A stretch of 64,000 bases of DNA from Zantedeschia hybrid cultivar (taxonomy: Eukaryota; Streptophyta; Magnoliopsida; Alismatales; Araceae): contig JARZZO010000010.1 in NCBI GenBank assembly GCA_030544215.1, forward strand, positions 56,647,564 to 56,711,563, written 5' to 3'. Position 1 is the first letter of the stretch; each line of letters starts with the position of its first letter. Shown piece by piece: positions 37,598 through 48,800 of this stretch. The notes beneath the pieces were generated by a model that worked only from the letters and a program-made list of their open reading frames with translations, was not told the origin of the DNA and made no database searches. A program made the position numbers and the translations under genes.

Positions 37598-39843
37598 CAC
37601 CTTCTACTCTTCTTGCTCTCCTTTTCTATCTCAAGGTCTCATTTGCTCTTAAGTCAGGCTTTAATGGAGGACTCTCTATGGCAGTCAGATTGACTCCAGT
37701 AAAGATGTTTTCATGATTTCATTGTGGCACAAAAGCCTAAAAGACAACATCATCATGGCATTGTGACATAGTAAAGCATCAAAATGACTTTGGTCTAGAC
37801 TCCAGAGCCAAGAATGCTTAATCGCTGTAGGGCTTAAGTTTATGTACCATGGTCATGTAGTTCATTGTTTCCTTCTTTTCTTCCTTTGCAGCATGCAGCT
37901 TGTTGTTTCATGTTTCACTTTTCTATATGACATGATGTTTTTCCACTTCCCAAACTCTTAGGAAGACTGGCAAAGGATAAGTATAGAAGTATAGAAGTGT
38001 GACAAAAGAATAATCAAGTACATGGCCAAAATATAAAGTTGATGAATATTTTTTTGTCCGGTGATGATTGCATTAGATACAAACAATTTCATTAACTTTG
38101 TATGTTGGAAATGCACTTTTTCACTCCAAATAGCCCACAAGGTGGTGCAAAAGACCAACCACCATACCATGTGGTCACCTTTGAGACACCAATTCCCGCC
38201 CTACATCCTGATATGTCTATCTACAAACTCAAAAGGTAGACTCTAAAATTAGCCTATCAAAAAGGATTTCCAAACCTCTTGAGTGAACTCATGGTGAATA
38301 AAAACATGGTCCAAGGACTCATCAACATCCCCACATAAGCAGCACCAAGAAGAGATGCCATCTAAAAACTGAGCGAGCTGGTCACAAGTAGGAAGTTGGC
38401 CATTTAATATCCTCTACAAAAGCACCTTCACTTTCAATGGACTCAGGAGAAAAAATATACATAGCAAAGGGGTGTTGGATCCCTCTGTCCGTTATGACCA
38501 AATAGGCAGCTCTGATAGTGATGTTTCTGTAGCCTCCCATCCCCAAGTCCACCTGTTCGAGCTCCCACTTCAACTATGTAATTTTTCATTTCTTTCTTGT
38601 TAGAGCACAAAGCAAAGCTAGATGGAACCTTCTCCTCCTCATTCTCATTGCTCCTCTTCTCTATCTTGTCACAAGTGGATGGAGTTGATGGAGTTGGCCA
38701 ATGAGGTGAGACATCAGGAGGACCTGCAAGAAAGAAAATAAAATGTGAAGAGATGAGAAAAAGAGAACTACCCCCCCCCCCCCGCCAACTCATGCACACC
38801 ATTTTGAGCCCCATTGAGTCCATAGCGTTAGACATGGGTCAATTGCATGAGTTGAAAGTCGGGTGTGTTCGGTCATGTAAGGTTAACCTCCTCAGCCACG
38901 GGTTAGGCTTAGTGTTGACTACAACCTGGGGAAACCCGACCATTAGAGACATATGGGAGTCGTGCCTCCCATCAAAAAAGGCATGACAATATTCAACTTC
39001 CTTGAGCAAATGAATCCCATATTGATGCTTCTAGGACATTCCTTCCATTGAAACTGTGAATTGCATAAGTTCTAAAGGGGAACCCGAGTTATTTTTGAAA
39101 GTGGATGGTACCACAAGGGGAAACCTAAATTACAGAACAGAAGACAAAAAATCATGGGCTTTTCAAATTAGAAGCCCAACATTGCATCCCAAAAGTAAAC
39201 AAACGGAAACATTAAGTAGGACCAAACCACAATATGCTAAAATCAAGAAATAATGATATTTGGAGGAAAAAAAACTCCAACAACCAAATGCAATTTCATG
39301 TCCAACTCAAAATTTAAAAATGTCCAAAAAAGACTCAACACAGTAAGTCACTTAGCAGCAACATTCCAAAATTTATATTTCACTTGTAAAATGAGGACAT
39401 AACACGTGTTCATACAAACAACAACGATCCTTTGGCAGATGTTATTTCTCTTGACCGTTGAACCAAGGGCAAGCCTTAGCTAGCATGGATTGCGGAATCG
39501 GCCGATTCCGATTCGAATCGGAATCGGCGGGTTTCGAGCCGATTTGGAGGGGAATTTACTGTTCCCCCCACTGATTTTTTTAAAAAAAAAAAAAACGGGA
39601 AGAAATCGGCCCGAACCGGACCAAATCGGGGCCGGACCGGCCAGATCCGGTTCGGGCCGGTCCAGGTCCGGTTCGGGCCGGTCCCAATCTCCCCCTTAAG
39701 GGGGGATCGGGAACCAGGCGCCAGCAGCGTTTCTGCTGCTGGCGCCCGGCCCTTCCCCACTCCCCAGCCCCTCCCCGGCTCGCCGCCGATCGCCGCCGCC
39801 CCCCCCCCCCCCCCCCCCGCCGTCGTCGGCCGTCCGCCGCCGG

Positions 39844-39879
<36 letters not shown>

Positions 39880-42800
39880 CTCTCTCTTTTCTATTTTTTT
39901 TTGAGATATCGAGCAAAAGGAGGGGATTTTCATCCCGTCATCGTCGGCCGGCCGTCCGGGAGCCGCCGTCGCCGCTGTGGTCGCCGTCACCGCCGCCCTC
40001 GACGTCGGATTTTTTGTTCGCATTCCGATCCGAATTTAGGTATATTTCGAATTAATTTTTTAAAATTCTAAAAAAATTAGAAATGATGTATGATTGTGTT
40101 TATTGTGTAGATCTCTTAATATTTAGGTTGAAAAAAAATTTAGCATGTTGATTAGACAAAATTTTCAAAATTAGCCCTAATTAAGGGTTAAAAATTGGGA
40201 CTTTTGTATGATTAGTGTAATTAAGGTTCAATTGAGTGTGCCAACCACTCAATTGAACTTGTTAGGACATAAATGTGCATTTTTTTGCATTAATTGCATG
40301 TTATTAGCGTTAATTAGTTAAAATTAGCTCTAATTAGGGGTTAAAAATTAAGGTTTTTATATGATTAGTGTAATTAAGGTTCAATTGAGTGTGCCAACCA
40401 CTCAATTGAACTTGTTAGGACATAAATGTGCATTTTTTTGCATTAATTACATGTTATTAGCGTTAATTAGTTAAAATTAGCCCTAATTAGGGGTTAAAAA
40501 TTAGGACTTTTGTATGATTAGTGTAATTAAGGTTCAATTAAGTGTGTCAACCACTCAATTGAACTTGTTAGGACATAAATGTGCATTTTTTTGCATTAAT
40601 TGCATGTTATTAGCGTTAATTAGTTAAAATTAGGCCTAATTATGGGTTAAAAATTAGGGCTTTTGTATGATTAGTGTAATTAAGGTTCAATTGAGTGTGC
40701 CAACCACTCAATTGAACTTGTTAGGACATAAATGTGCATTTTTTTACATTAATTGTATGTTATTAGCGTTAGTTAGTTAAAATTAGCCCTAATTAGGAGT
40801 TAAAAATTAGGACTTTTGTATGATTAGTGTGATTAAGGTTCAATTGAGTCTGCCAACCACTCAATTGAACTTGTTAGAACCTGATTGCATTTTTGTGTTT
40901 TTATGTTATGCAGGAATATGGCAGAACAGGATGTAGAGCAACATGGTGCTGATCCAGGTTGGCAGCATTGCACACTAGTTGACAGTGTTAGGAAGAGGGT
41001 CAAATGCAACTGGTGTGGAAAGGAGATGGGTGGTGGCATCTATCGCCTAAAAAATCATCTTGCTGGCATATCAAGAGATGTCAGTAGATGTGAGTCAGTC
41101 CCGCTGGACTTGAAGAAGGAAATGAGGGCTTATATGATGGGTAAAAAGGCACACAAAGATTTATCATCTCAACCACACATGGATTTGCAAGATGAGATAT
41201 CAGGGCACCAGAGACGAAGGGATTACAGTCTACTTATTCAGCGCCCGATCAATTTAGATGATGAGGAGGAGGATGAGGAGGATCCAAATGACCCTGATGC
41301 AGAGTACACCAGAGCTGTTCGTGCCAGTTTGCGGACAAATAGAGAAGATGAGGACCGGCGAAGAGGCATAGGATCATCAGGTGGATCAGTGCCTACTGCT
41401 TCTCAGCCTGGGAGATTCATTCCTAGGGGTTCTTCTGGTCGCAGGACTGCTAGTTCTATATTGAGTTGTGGACGGACATCAGATGTGGCACGCGGTCCTA
41501 TGGACCAATTTTTGTACAGATCAAGGTCTGCCAGACAGCCTGGAATCAAGCAAGTATTAAAAGGAGTCAAGGCATCAGCAAAAAATGCCTTGAAAGGAAT
41601 TGTGAAATGATTTTTACATGCACGTGTGCCAGCACATACCGCATCTAGTCCATATTTTCAGACGATGGTGGATGCAATTGCAGATGTTGGACCTGATGTA
41701 AAGGCCCCCACACCTCGCTACATTTATGATGTTGGGCTTGAAGAAGAGTATAATGACTTGAAGGTATGGATCGACAACTTCAAAAATGTGTGGAGGGAGC
41801 GTGGTTGTACCATCATGTGTGATGGTTGGACAGGTACCACAAGAAGATCCATAATTAATTTCCTTGTGTATTGCAGCGAGGGCACTATTTTTTTGAAGTC
41901 TGTGGATGCCTCAAACAGAATAAAGAATGCTAATTATTTGTACAGGCTAATGGATGACGTGGTAGAGGAAATTGGCGAAGAAAATGTTGTGCAGATAGTT
42001 ACTGACAACGAAGCAAGCTATAAAGCAGCCGGTAATTTGTTGATGCAGAAGAGACACCATTTGTACTGGGTGCCTTGTGCAGCACATTCTATTGACTTGA
42101 TGATGGAGGACATAGGTAAAGATCCTTTTGTTGCTGAAGTGGTACAACATGCTCAGATGATCACGTGATTTATTTATAGTCACAACAGGATCTTACATAT
42201 GATGAGAGAACATACAGGTGGACGGGATCTTCTTCGTGCTGGCCCTACTAGATTTGCATCCAACTTCTTTTCTTTAGAGAGTCTGAGTAAATACAAGCAT
42301 CAGTTGGCCCAGTTAGTTCACTCTGACGAGTTTCTGGCACTTATAGGGACACTGAGGGCCGATGCTAGAGAAGTTGCGTTGGTAGTGCAATCGTTAGTTG
42401 GGGAGAGAAGTTTTTGGGATAAAGTTTCTCGCTATCTGAAAGTGGTTGAGCCTCTGGTACGTGTTTTGAGGTTAGTTGATGGAGATGACAAAAATGACAT
42501 GGGATATTTGTATGAGGCCATGGATAGAGCAAAGGAGCAATTGAGCTAAAGCCTTCCTACTTCTCATGACAAATGGTGGAGGATCATCGATAATAGATGG
42601 GAGTCGACTCTTCATCATAATCTTCATGTTGCTGGTTAATTCTTCATCTATTTAAGTTGATTTTATGTTATTAATTTTGTTCACATTTAATTTTATAACT
42701 AATTGATATTCAATTTATATGCATGATATTTTTTCAACCCAAGATATCAGAATAGTGAGAGCGTGCATAATGACGGAGAGGTCCTTCGAGGCACAACTAA

Positions 42801-45800
42801 CGTGATTACTAGAATATCAAGGAATACAAATGAAAGGATAGATGCCTTAGCAGAGGTAACGTACAAAGTAGGAGTTTATGAAAATGCATGCGTCTATCAT
42901 TAACTTATGTTATTTATATTTATTTTGTAGATGGAGAGATTTAAATTGAAGATTGGCATTTATGGAGATGATGACGTCAGGGCTGCAGTAACGAGGACAA
43001 CTCCATGTGAATTACATAATAAATAGTCAAATATTAAATTTAATGATGCTACCAGTCTACAATGTAGACTCTACATATGATTATTGATATCGCCGTCTTC
43101 TTTTTTTTTTTGAACAGCTGAATGGTAGATCCAGATTAATTACAGACAAGCTGCCACAAATCCTTTGACGTATGTTGCAGTGCGAGTACTCAGTCAAACC
43201 ACTTCTTCCAGTCAATGTGAAAGAAACTGGAGTACATTCAGTCTCATTCACACGAAGGTTCGTAACAGATTGGGGGTTTCTAGGCTAGAGAAGTTGGTGT
43301 ACTGTCACTACAACATGCGTCTAAAAATCAGGCAGATTCAGGAAAGACAGAGACTTGAAAGACAGAGATTCATCGAGTTTGCTGGCAGACCAGTTGATGA
43401 GCATGTACATCAGATTGATATTGACGAACTGTTAGATGAAGAACACCCATTGCATTCTTGGGTGGAGAGCAGAGCAGCCAAAGATGCACAGCCTGAGTTT
43501 GATCCTCAGGATCGGAGTTGGGCAGAAGGTGAATTAGATGCAGTAGTTGCTCGAGATCCTGAATTTCAGACAACACAAGAAGGAGGTGCACTAGTTCTGC
43601 AGAGGCACCGAAAGTCAGCCACACTAGAAGACCCTGCTAGAACTTCTGCCTCTCAGCCAGCACTCAGGAGATCAGCTACTCAGGTGGATCCACAAAGAAG
43701 AAAGGAGAAAAAGCCAGCGAGACCTTCATTGCAGTCATCGAGCAACAAAAAGAGAAAACAATCAAAAGGAAAGTCTAAAGAACGAGTGGACCCATCAAAA
43801 GGAGAAGAAGGGACAGTTCAGCAGACTGGAGAGACACCTGAGGACACCCCAGCTTTACCACCTCACTTGGCCAGCATGTACGAGGCAGAAAGACAAACCT
43901 ACAGGCGTAGAAGAAGGCGATTGAGGAAAACAAGCCAAGTGCGGAGTGATGACTCCACTGATGATGATGATGATGATGATGGAGATGGTGATGGTGATGG
44001 CGCTGCTGCTGCTGGACTATCAGGAGGTTCTGCACTTGGGAGCAGTTACACAGGATACGATGATTACTCCGCACCTCCGAGTCATTCTGAAGGAACTCAA
44101 GGTCAGAGACAAGGACAAGAAAGGGGATTTGAAGGCCAACAGAGACAGGCAGGATGTGATTGGCCACCATGGGAAGATGCACCTTCTTATCCGCCCATTT
44201 TTCATCCCCCTACACTGTCATATTCAGACATCAGCAGCACTACTGAATGGTACTCTGGACCTCCACCTATACAGTACGGCATTTTTGTCCCTCCAATACA
44301 ATCAGGAGAAAGTTCAAGCCAACAAGCTTACACACCTAGAGGTATTCAAAGAGGATTCGAAGACCTCGCTAGTTCCTTGTTTGGCTATGGATATGCACCA
44401 TACATGTCGGCAGATTATGGCCCGCCTGCTCAAACTTATGAACCGGATGATGAAGGATCACAAATGTGATCTTTCTAAGGTATTTTTCAACAATAATGTC
44501 TTTTTTAATTAATGCACAACAAAAATTATTAATGTGACTCTTTAATGTTTATTTTTTATGGATGTACATGAATTGCATTCATTCTTATTGTACATCAATT
44601 GAATAATATGTATGTAATTTTTTTCTGATTTTTTTTAATTTTTTCTGATTTTTTCCTTATTTTTTCTAATTTTTCCTATTTTTTCTGATTTTTTTAAAAA
44701 AAAAATCGGCCGAGTTGGACCGGCCGGACTGAGTCTGGATCGGCCGACTAGGCCGATCCAGATCGGGTCGGGTCGGGTCGGGATCGCCGGGTCCCGATTC
44801 CCGGTCCCGACCTGACCCGGAATTCCTTGTTAGCTAGTGGATGGCATCTCCAGAAGTCCATTAGGATCAGAGAAAATAATTTCATTTTCAACGTCCAAGG
44901 GACAGAGATCAACAATCCTTCAAGGAGGCACGCTTGACTTTATTACTGCAGCCACCTTCTGATTTTACCATATGTTTCATGGAATAAGAAATAAATATTT
45001 CCACAGAAATAATGTGGAAAAGGAAATGAAAACAGCAGAGTTGGTGCACAGTGAGTGAGAGAGAGAGAGAGAGTGCGCACGTGTGTGTGTGTACATATAC
45101 ACACGCATGTCTACATTTCTGATCAGTCTTTTAGTCATCAACTGGCATTTGTTAGTTTGTTACATGAGAAGGAAGAAATCAAGTATCGAGAGAGCAATGG
45201 CTTCCATCCTGCCCCATGAAAGATTTTTTTAAAAAAAAAAAAATCATGATTCTCCTTTTCCTTTACCTTCTCCCCAGCACCATACCACTAAAGGGATCCA
45301 ATAATGTGAAGGGTTTTCTGTTTTCTAGGTCACATTCAACATATCACACTTCATTTGAGAAAGAGATGCGAATAAAGATAAGATATGTATCCAAATAAAG
45401 ATTCCGAGATGATATTTATTCTCCACCAGACTATCACAAAAGATGATTAGCAAGATCACATCAATCCACTAACAACATTATTCAGCTCTCATTACCGTAA
45501 AAGTACCTTAGCTGTTTTTCTTTTCCAAAATCTTGGTGTTATTTACTCATTGCAAGCTTGCAGTTGTTAGGAAAAGGCACCCTTATATTTCTATACTTAG
45601 ACTACTAATATAAAGTATAAACTAATTTATTGGACTAGAATGATTCTACCAACCGTTCTACTAGTGGTGAATCATCTGATCTCCTGTGTGAAGGATTCAA
45701 GGGAACAGGCAAACTGGTACCTCAAGGTGTTTCTTATAACCAAAGTTATACGTTTTGAGATTCAATTCGACAAACCTTGGGTTCATCAATGCAACAAGAA

Positions 45801-48800
45801 TAGCTTTTACATAGTTACTGATATAGGAAACCTAATTTTCATCCCGTGACTCATGTCTAAATAGGTCTCTGATGCAGGAGCGGGCTCATGGACAGCGCAG
45901 CGCAAGCATCTACCAGACTTGGAGACACCGTCTTAGGATTTTGAGGCACTTTGCATTTTATTTGAGCATGGTAGACATGAATAAGGCCCAATTGAGGCCC
46001 ATTTAGTCTTTTTCCTTTTTTTCTTTATTTTCTGTACTTTTTCCTATTTTTAGGGGTCTAAGGCAACATGGTAATTTTGTGGGCCTAGGGCTTCCTTTTT
46101 GGGGCCTATATATACCCCATGTATTCCCTTTTGGGAAACCTAATGATGAAGCAATGATTGAGAAGAGAGCAGAAAGGTTTTGTATGGCCACCAGTGTGCT
46201 GTGGAGCCCGTGAAGGGTGGTCTGCCAGGGTGCGAAGCAGTGTCCTATCTTCTTCCTCCCTCCCCCCTCCTCTGTTCTTCCCCTGCTTCTTCCTCTTCCT
46301 CTACCCCTGCCGTCCTCCTCCCTGGCCTCCGAGCCCTTCTTCTCCCTTTCACCCTCTTGTCCCGCATCAGTCTCAAGAGAATGTTCTCCTTTAGATGAGC
46401 AGAAAAGTTGGCTGTACATTGTCTGATGTGCACAAATTTTCCAAGTAAATCCATGCCTTTAGAATTAGCTTACACTTGATTAGGTGACTTCCATATCCTA
46501 ACCATGATAAGTAATTGATTTTTGCTTAAGTAACTTTACAAGCCACAATGTATAGGCATGTTTGAGACTTAATGAGTTGGCAATGTGATGTTCTCTTTGT
46601 TAAGAATACTAATGTATTGTAATGAAATAAATAACTGAGAAAGAAAGTATTTTCTGACACTGACTACTACCTAAGGTACTCTCTAATGGGCTGTAGCCGA
46701 ACAAAGTAATATAATTAACCACCTGACTGAAACTGATAAAATCAGATCATAACTATGCATGATAAATAGCTGCGGAAGGATGCACGACAAACATTGGACC
46801 TATTCAAAGGTCTATTGGCATGTACTGAGCTAAAATTGGAAAATAAAATGAAACAGTTCACAAAAAATAACATAAGTAACGCAGGAGTACATGCCTGCAA
46901 CTTCTTCAAAAGCTTTGAGAGCTTATCAACTTGTTTTTCAATATCTTGAACCTAAGACAAAGTAGAGAACAATCAATGTCATAAGAAACAGTGGTGCTTC
47001 CTGGAATGTAGGCATACAAAAGAATATTAATTAGACTACTCTGTTAGTGGTTGACCCCATTAGAAATGTCACCTGCTTGAAGAAACTTTCCAACCCCAGC
47101 TCTGCAGTATTCGTTGGTGGCTGTGTGCCCATTTCTATGTCTCCATCCCTTGAAGACTGACCTCTTGGGAGCTCAAACGAGTCCTGAAAGAAGGGTAGCA
47201 TGCATATAAGTCCATTTAAAAATTGATCATAGATAGAAAACGACAATGGAAAAAGGTAATACTTCAAAGAAGGTCCACGCTCCTAAAATATGAACTATGA
47301 AGTTATTTCCCCCATAAATTTCTCAAACTGCTCATTTGCTAAGTCAGGTTCCTCAAAAGAACTTTTTCTAGGGGGAAGGTGACTGAAAGGCCACACCATT
47401 ACAAAAAAGAAAAAGATAAATACAGAAAGTTACACTGCAGTAGGAAGACAACACAAGGAAGACACACGAGATACACTACTACCACCAAGGTGATAGCAGA
47501 TCACCCTACCCTCCCATTGCAGACTGATACATCACTTCAAAGGAATAATTTTTCCAGTTACATAGTTCTTTTAGAAGAACAGAGTACACTGCCAAAGAAC
47601 AGCCGCTATGTACTTTCGATTCAAGGATGAAAGAGACAGCAGATATAATAATACTGAATGAATTGAAGAATTGGTCAAGAAGACTCTACTATTCCTTGCC
47701 CTCCATATAGCCCATAGCATACCAGTTAGTAGTGATGAGGACTGGGTCCAAACCCATGAAGACTGGCCCAATAAGGTCAGCCCATTAATGATCAACGCCT
47801 CCTCCTAGTATTGCTTTAGGACCTCAACTGCTCCTTATATAGACCCCATGGGGAATCCCTGAGAGCTAGGCTCAATCCCGCACTTTCTACTCTCCTTACA
47901 ACTCTCACATCGGCCTTGTCCTCAATTCTAGGCTATGACCTAACTTACGAATCGGAGGGTTTTGCCCCGAGGTCACCCCCGAGCCCTCTGACCTTGTTTG
48001 TTTTGCAAACACCCTAAAGCTCGGCATCACAAAGCTCGGCTACATCATCCTCGGCTGCACAGTCTAAGCTGCCGTACAAGCTATTGTAGGTTGCCCAGCT
48101 AGTCCAAGGGGACCACTCATGCTTAGGTCGTCAACCCCTCGTCTCTCATTTTCCTCATAGCTCATGGAGATAGAAGCTTCCAAGTCTCCCCTCGGCTCAT
48201 TGACCTCGGCAAGGTCCTCATAGCTCGACGTAATAGATCGGAGTAGGCCAACAAAATAAGCCCCGCATCACACCTCAGCAGGTCGGATTGGACTTGTAGA
48301 GGTCGGACTCGGATCATTGGTCGGTGGTCGGATCCCATGGTATCCAGTCTTCATCAAGTAGTATCGACCAGATGCTGATGTCACCAGTCAAGTTTCCATA
48401 CATGTTGCAATCAGCTACCAATTGCTCTGTGCTGGCCAGCGGGAAAAATCTCAACAATACAGCTCAGAAGACTGTTTTCCACAGGGCATGGATGATATCA
48501 CAATGTACAAATAGGTAATCCAAATTCTCTTGCATGAGTGCATCAGCACACAACAAGTATACCCCAGTCTCTGGCTTAAACCTTTCAACTCTGTCCCATG
48601 TCAGTGACCTGCTGAATGCCACCCTCCACATAGACAATCTGATTTTCAGCAGAACATCTAAAGAACTGGACCAACTGGTTATGGATGACCACATTTCACC
48701 CCCACATTCTGCTTATTTCTTTTTGAAGAAAAAGATGGGATGAACTTTCATTAGCCAAAAGACAGTGAATCAGGGAAAATCACCAACATATCAAAATGCG

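Larger units (their letters stand above)
39484..44829 (+). mobile_element. hAT copy 2, full length with 8-bp target duplication
   Basis: Flanked by ttagctag at 39476-39483 and 44830-44837, the 8-bp duplication expected for hAT. Ends are CATGGATTGCGGAATCGG and …CCCGGAATTCCTTG, imperfect inverted repeats starting CA-GG. Both ends carry dense GATCGG/CCGATC and CGGACCGG-type motifs (39500-39690, 44705-44815), candidate transposase-binding sites. Inside, left to right: GC-rich leader with CT microsatellite and a 20-C run, five 153-bp hairpin repeats, the transposase gene, and an AT-rich tail. The clean target duplication indicates a fairly recent insertion; the transposase has since acquired stops. 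Confidence 0.92.
6060..46894 (-). other. giant intron 3 of the syntaxin gene with GC donor
   Basis: The intron starts GCATGT after the exon 3 codon CAG (46895) and ends in TATACAG before exon 4. The GC donor is forced by frame: the nearest GT, at 46890-46889, would add bases that break the reading frame into GATGCA. The intron is 40,835 bp and contains at least two LINE insertions with target duplications, a Tat retrotransposon, two hAT copies, several LINE fragments and LTR-like DNA, all described separately. Confidence 0.85.

Noticed and set aside
37471..37716. 81-codon frame across the CT/CA microsatellite
   Set aside because: Contains a Ser-Leu repeat from the microsatellite and no conserved sequence.
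43775..44182. His-rich minus-strand frame opposite the transposase tail
   Set aside because: It is the complement of a (GAT)n acidic tract in the transposase reading frame.
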